DNA of 64,000 bases, taken from assembly GCA_033239525.1 (NCBI GenBank), contig BSYO01000006.1, positions 13,531,319 through 13,595,318 on the forward strand, given 5' to 3'. The notes under the pieces are model-generated. The model was not told where the DNA came from. It saw only the letters and a list, made by a program, of their open reading frames with translations, and searched no databases. Source of the DNA: Nepenthes gracilis. Taxonomy: Eukaryota > Streptophyta > Magnoliopsida > Caryophyllales > Nepenthaceae. Every line of letters starts with the position of its first letter. Within the stretch, counting starts at the first letter, position 1. The translations under genes and the position numbers were made by a program. Positions 45,891-55,314 of the stretch are shown here, one piece after another.

Positions 45891-47220
45891 CCATTTGATC
45901 AAGCTAGTTGGGTCCTTTCTAACCCCTGCGCCCATTTGGAAGTTAATCTTTCAGAGTTTTCATCTGCTGGGACTGTGGATGCTGGGCAGTTGCCGGTCAC
46001 CTCCTGTTTGCCCTCCCTTCAGGAGCTGGGGGATTTGCATCATAACGAATGGAAGAGGGCTAAGGCCCATAGACACAGGGGCATTGAAAAGCGCTGAAGT
46101 GTTGGGTGTGTTGTTGCTGTCGGAACCTGCTATGCTGGACTGCAGTGCATCTCTTGACATTTCTTGGCCTCCTTGAGGGAGTTCTGCTACTCTGTGGGAT
46201 TAAGCTGATGATGCCCTCCCAGTGTTTGGATGTAGTAGGAAACTGCTGCTCAGTGGTTTGGTGTTGCTGTGTGTTACATGCAGAATAGTTTCTGCAATCT
46301 GATGCGGTGGCCGAAATCAGTTTGCTCCTTGTCTTTGGTGCAAAGCATGGCAGGAGTGATTGTCTTTTGGTCCTTGCATCCAGATTCTAGTTCCTCATCT
46401 TCTTTGCTGTTTTCTGCTGGAAAGATGGACTTTTTTAGATAACAGTGGGGTTTATGATGCCCATTGGAATTGTTGTTGGACTGCTGTTGGCATCAGTTTG
46501 TTTGGGGCTAGGGCTGTGCAGCTGTTCTGGATGGCTCTACTACCCGGTTGCTACTGGATTTTGCAGTTTTGTAGAGTATCATTGCAGTTTGATTTTACTA
46601 CCGGGAGGAGCTGTGTTGTTTCCGAGTACCATCTCGCTCTCTTGGTTTTTGGCCATGATGCATCAATGAGATGCTTGGTCTCACAAAAAGGGTTTTGGAC
46701 CGGAGCCCGCATGCTGGTTTGGGTTGACATTGATGATGGGCGATGGGCTGTCATCCTCTTCTTTGAAATGAGTTCCATGCTGCCCAAGGCTTGCAGCTTG
46801 TTTTTATTCTATGGTGCTGGGTTTTGTCTCTCCGTTCTTGTTGGGGGTGCAGATTACAGTTACTCACGCGGTAGTGCGTAGTGTAAAGTTATTTCGATGA
46901 TTTTCTTTGGAGCTGATTTTGGCCAAGCTGTTGGAGCGGGCCGAATGCTTATTCGCAGCTCTTGTAGGCTTGGGATCGCTGGAAATCTGCTTTCTTGGTC
47001 TAGCTATCCACTTTTTGGAGATGAAGCAACCGCTGGCCTTGGTGTTTCTTTGTGGATTCGAATGGGACACGGCTCCATGGTTTCCCTCTTTTTTGTGCCT
47101 TTTTCGGTCTTGCCTTGGATCGGCATGTTTTGTTTAGGAACCGATCTTGATGTTAGAGTGGTTTGTTTATATTGAATGATTACCCGACAATTTTATTTTT
47201 ATGTTGGTTTCATTCATTGT
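45891..47220 (+). other. T/G-rich 3' region
   Basis: Contains a 173-codon and several shorter hydrophobic open frames, typical of T/G-rich sequence and not conserved with other copies. No recognisable gene. Confidence 0.55.
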
Positions 47221-47227
47221 AACAATG

Positions 47228-47348
47228 TGCTCGGGGCATGCTAAGCGGTTATGGTTTATCCCCAAGTTGGAATAACACTTGGAGATAAACCATTACTTGT
47301 AAAATTTTTCTCCCATTAATCCAAATCACTTACTTACCAAAAAAAAAA
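47228..47348 (+). other. LINE 3' hairpin and poly(A), best-preserved copy
   Basis: GCTCGGGGCATGC (about 47229), then ATGGTTTATCCCCAAGT (47251-47267) facing ACTTGGAGATAAACCAT (47277-47293) across the loop TGGAATAAC. That is 17 pairs with one non-Watson-Crick position. Then TTACTTGT, CTCCCATTAATCCAAATCAC, TTACTTACC and the A-run to 47348. Confidence 0.9.
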
Positions 47349-47362
47349 GGTGTTGTTGTCCC

Positions 47363-48379
47363 CGCAGTTTTCTGGGTTTTGGCTCCTCTGTTTGCTATGA
47401 CTAAAATGGTTGATCAAAGCTTTTGTTTTGGGTTGCTGTGCAGATGCTCCTCTGCCCAAAAACTACATTATCCTGAGCTGATCTGGCTTTACCATTGTAG
47501 TTTGCTGAACTAGCACCTGTTGTTTTGGCTAATTGTGGTGGATGGTGGCTCACCATTTTCTTCAGAACTTAAGTTGGCCCTCTATCGGACTCGTGCTACT
47601 TGGTTCCTTCTCCTGCCAACTACTGCGGTCCTGATGGTGAACTTCGGGATGTGGCTGTTGGGTGTGGAATGCTACGGGTGCCCTCTCTGCTGGGTTGTGC
47701 CGAGTGGCCAGGGTGCCATCTCGCTATGCAATGTTGGTTGCCTGACCGGTTGCAGATTGGATGAAGGCTCCTTTCTGGTGTGTACTGGCTGGGTTGAGTT
47801 TCTAAAGATGCCGTGGTGCCATCATTGTTGTTTGATGTAGACTTGTCCGAGAGGCCGAGGCCTGATGGACGAGTCCGAGACCTCTACACTCTTGGATGCT
47901 TCTGCCTGTGCCGTGAGGTTTCCTGGCCGTATGATGTGGGAGCAATGCCCATATTTTGGCATGTGTAAAAACTCTCCGTGGACTATGTTTGAAATTTCCT
48001 CTGCTGTTTTTGCTCTGAGTTGAGGGAGAAGTTGCTGGATTGGTAGCAGGCACTCATCCGAGGACTATGCTGCTGATATCCTGCTATGGATGTTGACTTG
48101 CAGTAAACTATGCTGATGGTGTCTTCTGCTATTTTGATTCTGATTTCTTGCATGTGTGTGTGTGTTCAAGCCGGGTTGCATGGCCGATTTAGATGTTACT
48201 CATCTAGATGCGTTTTGTTTTTTTAGTGTTTTGTTCGATTTCATGATTTGGTTCATGGTTGTGCTCAGGGAATGCCCTAACTTGTTGTTCTACCTCTAAG
48301 TCGGCAAAATACTTGGAGTTAGAATATCGTTCTGTAATTTCATTTATTTTAATCTCATTTTACTTACAAAAAAAAAAAA
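47363..48379 (+). other. T/G-rich 3' region, hairpin and tail of the split ORF1-type LINE
   Basis: Continues 43716. A (GT)n-like stretch lies at about 48152-48168. The hairpin TTCTACCTCTAAGT (about 48288-48301) faces ACTTGGAGTTAGAA. The tail is ATTTTACTTAC plus A-run 48368-48379, the tail variant closest to that of the SINE at 62501. Confidence 0.7.
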
Positions 48380-48966
48380 ACAGGATGCTATCCCTAAGAA
48401 CTTGACCCCTGGTGATACCTTGGCTGGTAGTGGGGCCCTTTATCTATGGATGGCCACAATGCTGTTGACAAATCACAGTGTATGAATCTTGGGAATGCTG
48501 TGACTTCTGCCTTTGAACAAGAGGCTACTTCTGATGTTCATAATATGCCATTGGAGATGGCAATGTATGCTAATTTAGCTAAGTAGGGTCATGTGGATTC
48601 TGTACTTAAGGATAATAGCTGGCAAACAAATGAGCAACTGATCTCCTCCACATCCCCTTGTTTGGCTCATGCTATTTCTAAGGAGTTGGTAATAGATGTA
48701 AAAGATTCCATTAACTCTTTTGCAGTCCTCCAGATTTCTGAGGACTCGGCTGAGCAGGAGGAAGGTGCAAAAGAATGCAAGTCCTCCATAGGGCCTGGAG
48801 TTGCTAGCAAATTGGAGGATTCTGTCCAGAGGTCGGAGCTGCCTATGAGGGCTGATGAGGAAAATGGCATTTTTCCTGTGCAACAACTATTTGACAGGAT
48901 GGGGTCGGATTCCCAGTTTCCTCCCTCAGATGTTATGTTGTCAACGCCAGATCTGGACAGCGACTG
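48380..48966 (+). pseudogene. ORF1 C-terminal fragment, first piece
   Basis: A 127-codon frame (48593-48976) reads VIDVKDSINSFAVLQISEDS, followed by an acidic stretch, and STPDLDSDW. INSFAVLQISED corresponds to VNSFAILQDPED in the ORF at 55724-56668, so this is the linker region of ORF1. It is cut at 48966 by the insertion 48967-49577 (TSD GACAGCGACTG) and resumes at 49589. Confidence 0.65.
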
Positions 48967-49577
48967 GTGCGGTTGACGTTTTGCTGGTTTCTACTCTTTC
49001 TTCCTTAGGAGTGAGCTGCTCAATCAGAAGCACCTCACATGTCTTTATTTCTTCTGCATCTTACCCGTACAATAGGAGATGCCAGTTTAATGTGATTTAC
49101 CTCATTGTTGCTGGGTCTCGGTCTCCTAAAGCGGCCGAGGTGAATCTAGTTGTGTATCTACGGTCCCAGTGCCGATTCTTCTCTCGTGTGTGTACCGCTG
49201 CGTAGGTGGCACCTAAATGCTGCTTTCTTGGCTTTCCAACAGCCGTGAGTTGGGTCGAGTGAATGTTTGCTGAAGCCTTTGAATCTTCCCATGCTTCCAA
49301 ATTCAACAAAATCCATCGATGGAGGTGGTAGCTAGCATTGAAGAAGCAGGAGCAGCGGCTGAAAGCTAGCTCTCTAAAAATAACTTGAACTAGTTTTCTT
49401 TTTGTTGTCTAGTGTCCCTTAGTGGGACTCTCTTGATTGTCTTTTGGTTGTTCGGCTATTGCCTTCGCAGCTATGACTAAATTCCAAGTCGGAAAAACAC
49501 TTGGAATTAAATCATAGGGTGTAAATTTTTATTTTATTTTTTTAATACAATTGACTTACTTACCAAAAAAAAAAAAA
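48967..49577 (+). mobile_element. 5'-truncated LINE 3' region, 611 bp
   Basis: The 11-bp TSD GACAGCGACTG lies at 48956-48966 and 49578-49588. The body is non-coding. The hairpin is outstanding: CTATGACTAAATTCCAAGT (49471-49489) facing ACTTGGAATTAAATCATAG (49499-49517) across the loop CGGAAAAAC, 17 of 19 positions paired. Tail: TACAATTGACTTACTTACC plus A-run to 49577. Confidence 0.88.
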
Positions 49578-49588
49578 GACAGCGACTG

Positions 49589-49784
49589 TATCAACTCAAA
49601 TGCTGAGGGCAGGAATTGTGAGCAGTGGTTATCGGAATCCATGGTCCTTGTGGCTAACTCCCATGCTGAAAATGAAGCTCCCTGTTATGGTTCCCAAAAT
49701 TGTCCCCAAGGGGTTATGCACTTTAATTGTGACTATTCGATTGCTTTTGTAGATATAGTGCGCTGGGGACTTATGGCTTATGAT
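49589..49784 (+). pseudogene. ORF1 fragment, second piece
   Basis: The frame continues from 48966: CINSNAEGRNCEQWLSES, MVLVANSHAENEAPC and SIAFVDIVRWGLMAYD. The last codons coincide with the left TSD (49769-49784) of the minus element. The protein resumes after the right TSD (53237-53252) as AYDADLLSRC. Confidence 0.65.
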
Positions 49785-50300
49785 ATTTTTTTTGGGTAAG
49801 TAAAAGTATATTAAAGTAAAAAAAAAATTACAGAATTATGTTCTAACTCCAAATGTTTTGCCAACTTATAAGCAGAACATAGACACTAGGGCATCTCCTA
49901 GCACCTCCATGAACCAAATCATGAGACTAAGGAAGTTTACCAGAAAGAAGAAAACATGCAAAAGAAACAAAACCTGGACCGGCCGCATATCATGAGACCG
50001 GAAATAACAAGGGAAGACCCATCAAAAGGAGCCAAAAACTCAAATCGGCCACTAGCCGAAGGCAACCCGACAACTAATGGATCCCCATGGACCACACTCA
50101 CATGCTGGAGAAGCACCAACCCACAGCGAAGAAATGTGAGCTGATTGTGCTCTCGTCCGTTAACACCACCACAGAAAAGAACAGCACCCCGGACTACACC
50201 ATCAAGAGAAAAAAAATAATCGAGGACTTGATTAATATCAGCTCGGATAGAACCACAGCACCTCGGGCAGTATTTACACCAACCATCTTCAAAATACCAC

Positions 50301-50313
50301 TACTTACCAAAAA
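50301..50313 (+). mobile_element. 13-bp micro-insertion: only the last bases of a LINE
   Basis: The inserted sequence is TACTTACCAAAAA. It is flanked by a perfect 16-bp duplication, ATCTTCAAAATACCAC, at 50285-50300 and 50314-50329. The insert equals the terminal TACTTACC plus A-run of the family, so the structure fits reverse transcription that stopped after eight template-specific bases. Confidence 0.85.
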
Positions 50314-50794
50314 ATCTTCAAAATACCACGGGCTAAGATTGCTTAGTGGACACAGAAATCAACATCAAAGCTTAGAATAAATGGCTGCAAACATAATGTC
50401 ACGCCTGGGGTAGCAGCAAGTATCAGCTGAAGATCAAATTGCAGACAGAATAAAGGAACACATCTACTTCAGTAGCCCACCAAGCTACACCAGACTCAGC
50501 CCGACATGGACTAGCATAAAACAGGATAATTGTAACACGCCAAATACGGGACCAAAATCAGACAGCAGCTCAAAATCATAGAGATGCCATCTGGAGCCAT
50601 CAGTAGAGGGTTTACACCCCCTGGAACAGTAGCTAGGGAAAGAAAAATGGAAACCGCTGGAAAGCACATTTTGCAGCTACCCAGTGCCACATCCTAATCT
50701 GACAAATTATCAATGGCCAAACCACAGCACTATCAAAATTCCATCCTTCATAATTATCTGAATTCAACACAACAGAGGGCCGAAAGATCAAGTC

Positions 50795-53099
50795 TTTTTT
50801 TTTTTTTGGTAAGCCAGAATTTTGGATTAATGGAAAAATAATAAGTTACAAAATCTCTGTTTTATCTCCAAATATTTTGGCTTGAAGATTAAACATAACA
50901 TGCTAGGGCATACCCTGAGCATCTGATACATCAGATAATAAAAAACCTCCACGAGGACAATGTTTCACAGAAACAACAAAAGCTTCATCAAGCGACCATT
51001 CAAAATATCCTACCCAACAGAAATCAATTCCATCCACAGTAGCAGGAACTTGAATCCAGTTTCCATGTCCTTCAAAAAGGAGAAAGGAAAAAGGAATGAT
51101 TGCCAACAACCTGCAATACAGCACCACAGGCAGCGAGTCCTCCCTTTCATCCAGCTCAGCACCTAGAGACATCAGCCGCCCCTCCTACAGCAAAGCCAAG
51201 GATCCCTTGCAGATATTCACTAGCTGCGATTCAACTCCATCCTCGCCAGCAGTAGAGACAGCTTCATCACAAAACCTGACTACATCAGTTGGAGCTGAAA
51301 TCCAAACCAGGAGCAATAGAGTGTAGAAACTGGAATGCTCAAATTCCACGTCAACAGTTCGGATTCCAAATCGGCAAATAAGCCTTATTCATACTGAAAC
51401 ATTTACTAATCCTACACAAAATCGCAATCGAAAAACATCAACCACCATCGGCATTACATCGCGGCGAACCAGCTACAGCAAAATCAGCTCACAGGCTTCC
51501 TGCGAATTCTTGAACTATGCGGCATTATAACCACGAGTGAACCACACACAACAATTGGGAAATTTCGGCCACCGAGAGAAACATATATGCCACGTTAGCG
51601 AGCCAAAGCCAAAGCCAGACTTACGTCAAGAAAACATCCAAACCGGCAAAATCGGAGCGGAAGATCCAATTCGGCGAATGGGTGGAACCCAAGCTGGAAT
51701 CCTCTCGGCTATGAGCTTAACACAGCAAAGGCCATGTCCTCTCAAACCTTATACCCCGGCGAAGAGCCATCTGGTCAATTGGAGCGGTCTGGGCAAAAGG
51801 CACACACAGCTACCATGAGGCAAGTCAGGCGGGGAGCAAACCGGCATTCTATGACTGGGTAGAAACCACAGCTACTCTCCAAACCAACGAAGAGGCCAAA
51901 GATGGAATCCTCCATATCACCAACACCGGAATAACTCATTGCATACGACAGCAACATTCACATGACATAGCAGGAAGCCCGCATTCCTCCAGTAAAATCA
52001 GCCTCTCCATCAGCATAGCTATGAAGCATCAACGGCATCCCCAAAGGCTGCCAGCATCAGAAGAGAGCAGTTCGACCCAGCCGGGCAAAGAAACCATCCA
52101 ATAACATAGACACCAAGGCACGACCTGAATAACATGGCCAGATGCACAATACGAGTAACAGCCTCATACAGCATCAATGTATCGAGAAAACAGTAGGAGA
52201 GCAAGCCACCTGCAACTAATCGGGCATGGCAAATCTACCCAAAATAGAGCCGAAGCTTTTGCAACGGAATCAGAAATAGGGACAGACAGCCCCAACAACC
52301 ACAACAGTCAGGGGCATGGAAGCCTAGCCTAAATCCGTGGAGGCGAGAAAATCGCAGAAAGACAAATCCCAGATTTGAATCTTGAAATTTGAAATTTGAA
52401 ATTTGTAAATTTGGAAATTGAAAATCTAGAGTGAAATCCAAAGCTTCTCTCTGGAACAACCACATCTGGGGTGAGGACTTCTGCAAAACCCTAAGCAGAT
52501 CCGTCCCAAGCACCAGGCGGCGAGGCAGGAACCGCTACGACAGTAAAGGGCCAACTTGCAAGAGTCAACAACCCAACCAGAGACACTGAGGAAGACCACA
52601 ATAGCGAGTGTGAGACGTCCTTTACGGACACAAGGAGGGTGGGAAACTGACAAGATCTTGCCAAAGCGCCATCCAAGAGAGAACAGAGAGGCAAGAACAC
52701 AAAACAAAACCCGGACGGTTCGTTCAAAGGCCGAGCCCTAGAAGAAGAAGAAAGAAGAAATCCAGAGAGAGCAAACGATGGCCTCAGAGGATGAACCTTG
52801 CCAACGGCAAAAATTTCAGGTTTGAAATTTGAAAGGCACTCTAGAGAGAAGCCAGAGCTTCTTACTCTAGGCAGGGGTTCCATTGCAAAATATCAGGTTT
52901 TTCTCACAGTGGAGGGATCGGGAGGAGCTTCCAGGGGAGGGGCCGGGAGGAGCAACCAGGAGACCGGCCGTGGCCGGCTCCGGCGCCGCCCGGCCAGAGG
53001 AGGCCGAATCCTGAGGCGCCGCCATCAAAATTCAAGATTTGAATTTTTTTTAGAGAGAAGCGGGAGCTTCTCTCTCTACGAGCACTCTAAATTGGCAAT
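50795..53099 (-). mobile_element. ORF-less non-autonomous LINE, complete, 2.30 kb
   Basis: The 13-bp TSD CGAAAGATCAAGT lies at 50782-50794 and 53100-53112. The 5' end on the minus strand has a 24-nt leader, the perfect hairpin AGAGAGAAGC / GCTTCTCTCT (53052-53075), AAATTT-rich sequence and the GC box (about 52961-52998). Two further hairpin/AAATTT modules lie at about 52838-52870 and 52379-52460. A T/G-rich body, a decayed 3' hairpin and the tail (T-run 50796-50807) follow. No DUF4283, endonuclease or RT. Confidence 0.85.
52379..53099 (-). promoter_or_regulatory. 5' region of the ORF-less LINE with repeated hairpin modules
   Basis: Three hairpin-plus-AAATTT modules lie in one element whose TSDs are intact, with no poly(A) between them. 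They therefore belong to one transcript rather than to nested insertions. Module 1 is perfect, module 2 (AGAGAGAAGCCAGAGCTTCT) nearly so, module 3 partial. A promoter role is inferred from position. A 130-codon minus frame (52491-52883) is not recognisable. Confidence 0.55.
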
Positions 53100-53236
53100 C
53101 GAAAGATCAAGTTCCGTATGCTCAGCAAGAGCTGCAAGTGGAGCATCAATGCGAGACAGCTTGCTGCAAACCAGAGGAGCGAAATCGAAAATCTGACGTC
53201 CCGACTTCAACAGCAGCACAGCAAACCCTCCCAAAC

Positions 53237-53721
53237 ACTTAAGGCTTATGATGCTGATCTGCTTAGCAGATGCGCTGCCCCCTTGCCAATCTTAGTGGAA
53301 GACTGGTCAGCAGCCCTTGGCTTAACATCCGAGGTGGCTGATTACTTTGGCCCTGCCCTGAGCCCTTATGTTGCCTCTGTCAATCAACATAGTAAGGAGC
53401 CAAGGGCGTGCACCAGTATAGGTGAGTTGAGAAGGAACATTACTGAGATGCATTCGTAATTCAATGATGTTAGATCTCGCTCAGCTTCACCGTCCCCTAC
53501 CATTATTTCGACCCCTAGTGGAGGAGGGGTTTTCAAATCTAACCACCAAAGATTCAAAAGGCGGAAAAAGAAATGTTCGCCTAACCCATATAGTTAGGTT
53601 GGTCTTGGATGAAGAGGCAACTACTTTCGTGGTGGTGTAGCTTGCCTGCTATGTTGGTGCGGAGTGTAATTTGAATCCTGCTGCAGTTTGGCGGATGCCC
53701 TTGGTTTAATCTACCGCCGGA
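53237..53721 (+). pseudogene. ORF1 fragment, third piece
   Basis: AYDADLLSRCAAPLPILVED, WSAALGLTSEVADYFGPALS and GELRRNITEMHS run to a stop at 53457-53459, then FNDVRSRSASPSPTIIS and HQRFKRRKKKCSPNPYS. The basic KRRKKK end parallels the CRKKKSRG tail of ORF1 at about 34290. 53610-53721 is T/G-rich and non-coding. Confidence 0.6.
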
Positions 53722-53800
53722 TTTTTTTGGTAAGTTAATTGTATTAAAGGAAAAGAAAATTTTACAAACTATGATTTAATTCCATGTGTTTTTCCGACTT
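53722..53800 (-). mobile_element. 79-bp truncated LINE tail
   Basis: T-run 53722-53728, GGTAAGTTAATTGTATTAAA, then one arm of the 3' hairpin (ATTCCATGTG, loop TTTTTCCG, ACTT) breaking off at 53800. This is a 3' tail with the element lost just inside the hairpin. No clear TSD. It marks the boundary between the ORF1 fragment and the ORF2 that starts at 53801. Confidence 0.65.
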
Positions 53801-53955
53801 GGAGCTTCTTTATAAGTATCGTATGGGTCACGATCCTCCCAAATGTACTATGAAGATTGACCTTATGAAAGCGTATGACTCCGTCTACTGGGATTTCATC
53901 ATCACTATTCTGTCCCTAATGAAATTCCCTCCTCAAATGGTTGAGTGGATTAGGC
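53801..53955 (+). pseudogene. ORF2 piece 1: RT N-terminal core
   Basis: ELLYKYRMGHDPPKCTMKID, LMKAYDSVYWDFIITILSLM and FPPQMVEWIR. The KAYD tetrad is the conserved RT motif containing the first catalytic aspartate, and it is intact. It ends at the TSD of the next insertion. Confidence 0.85.
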
Positions 53956-54619
53956 TTCAAATTGATTGGGGTTGCCCGGTTTGGAGCTGTGGTTGGGTTG
54001 CCCTTGCTGACGTGGCCTGTAGCTACCGATTTACATTTGAAGTTCGGATGGTTTTCTCGCCTGGTGGTTAACAGGGTGTGCTTTTGCCATTTTGGATTAC
54101 CCTGTTGTCGTGGCTCTTTTGCCAGATAAGTTGCTGTTTTGCCCGGTATGGATTTTAGGCCGTTTTGGCCTTGACGACGTGGCCTTAGTTGCCATTTTTT
54201 TTGGCTGGTTAGCTTTAGCTTGGTTATTGCCCAATGTGGAGATGAGACTGGATTGGACCAACTAACGTGGACAGTAGCTTCCTACTATTGGACAGATGGT
54301 TTTTTTCCGCCTGGTGTGCGTTAAAATGCCATTTTGGAATGGCCGGTTCTGTTTCGCTTGGGATTATTTGCGGGTTAGGTAGGGCTATGGCCCTTGTTTC
54401 AATGTTAGACAGGTTTGGTTGATGGCCTTTGGTGACTATAATGCTATTTAGTCTGGTGTTGTTTTTACTCTATTTTTTGTTTCGTGACATATTTTCACGG
54501 TGTTCAGGGTATGCCCCCTGTCTTTGTTCTTCTATTTCCATGTCGGCAAAACACTTGGAATAGAACATAGGTATTGTAATTTTTTCTTTTTAATATAATT
54601 TCATTACTTACCAAAAAAA
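53956..54619 (+). mobile_element. 5'-truncated LINE 3' region, 664 bp
   Basis: The probable TSD is GGATTAGGC (53947-53955) versus GGATTATGC (54620-54628), 8 of 9. A T/G-rich body, a CAGGGTATGCCCC box (about 54506), a hairpin with TCTATTTCCA and ACTTGGAATAGA arms and CGGCAAAAC in the loop, then TTTCATTACTTACC and a 7-nt A-run. Confidence 0.75.
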
Positions 54620-55025
54620 GGATTATGCAGTGTACAACCACTCCTTCGTACTCTGTGAATATTAATGGGGAAGCGGTCGGGTTCTTCAAGGGGGGCAAAG
54701 GCCTTCGTCAAGGCGACCCTATCTCTCCATACTTTTTTGTTCTTGTTATAGAGGTTCTGAATGGTATTATTGAAATAAAGGCTAGAAGGTATGAAAACTT
54801 TAAATTTCATTGGAAATGTTGCGAGACTCAAACTGTCATGCTTACTTTGTAGACTACCTTCTTTTCTTTTCTCATGCCGATGTCAACTCAATTCAGATTG
54901 TAAAGGAATGTCTTGAGGAGTTCCATCTGAATTCCGGCCTCTCTGGAAACATAAATAAGAGTGAAGTGTTCATTTGCTCAAATGACACATCCCTCCACCA
55001 GGACATCGCTGGTTTCATGGGATTC
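54620..55025 (+). pseudogene. ORF2 piece 2: RT catalytic region
   Basis: YSVNINGEAVGFFKGGKGLR, QGDPISPYFFVLVIEVLNGI, then a frameshift, HAYFVDYLLFFSHADVNSIQ, LEEFHLNSGLSGNINKSEVF and HQDIAGFMGF. At the catalytic box FADD reads FVDY, so the second aspartate is lost. It ends at the TSD GGTTTCATGGGATTC (55011-55025). Confidence 0.85.
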
Positions 55026-55314
55026 TTTTTTTTGGTAAGTAAGTATTTTTGATTAAAGGGAGAAAAAAATTACAAAATCGATGCTTTATCTCCAAGTGTT
55101 TTGACTTGGAGATAAAACATAAACGCTAGGGCATGCCCCGAGCCACTTGTACATCAGAAATACAAAAAAAAACCTCTAGGAGGACAATGTACGACAGACT
55201 CAACAAAATATGAAATCTATCTAATATATTATCAGACACATAATCAGACGACTAGATCAACTCAGCACGAAAAGCGACCTTGCGTATTCCGGGCAAAGGA
55301 ACGGAACAGACAAA

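Larger units (their letters stand above)
43717..47348 (+). mobile_element. ORF1-only LINE, complete, 3.63 kb
   Basis: The 14-bp TSD GGTGTTGTTGTCCC lies at 43703-43716 and 47349-47362. It has an 85-nt leader, an imperfect AGAGAGAATCTCTCTCT hairpin (about 43783-43812), AAATTT-rich sequence, ORF1 (44340-45890), a T/G-rich region and the hairpin and tail. No endonuclease or RT. Its length equals that of 28303-31916, which supports a defined RT-less family rather than random deletion. Confidence 0.9.
42449..48379 (+). mobile_element. ORF1-type LINE (5'-truncated), split by an ORF1-only LINE
   Basis: The left part 42449-43716 has the ORF1 C-terminal half and the start of a T/G-rich region. The right part 47363-48379 has the rest of the T/G-rich region, a hairpin and TTTTACTTAC(A)12. 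The inserted element is 43717-47348. The left border is set just after the decayed tail of the previous element. No TSD was found (3' flank begins CAGGATGC). Confidence 0.6.
49785..53236 (-). mobile_element. 5'-truncated LINE 3' region (1.1 kb net) carrying two nested insertions
   Basis: The TSD is ACTTATGGCTTATGAT (49769-49784) versus ACTTAAGGCTTATGAT (53237-53252), 15 of 16. The tail on the minus strand is TACTTTTACTTACCC(A)8. The hairpin contains TCTAACTCCAAATG / CAACTTATAAGCAGAACATA (weak). The body is 49885-50794 plus 53100-53236. Nested: the 13-bp insertion at 50301 and the ORF-less LINE at 50795-53099. Body short frames (for example 50087-50380) are not recognisable. Confidence 0.8.

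Noticed and set aside
46360..46881. A 173-codon hydrophobic frame inside the ORF1-only LINE
   Set aside because: T/G-rich composition alone produces such frames. It is not conserved with the equivalent region at 30357-31780.
53052..53075. The AGAGAGAAGC hairpin as terminal inverted repeat or MITE
   Set aside because: It occurs only at one end (5') of elements that finish in poly(A) with variable-length TSDs, which is the structure of non-LTR elements.
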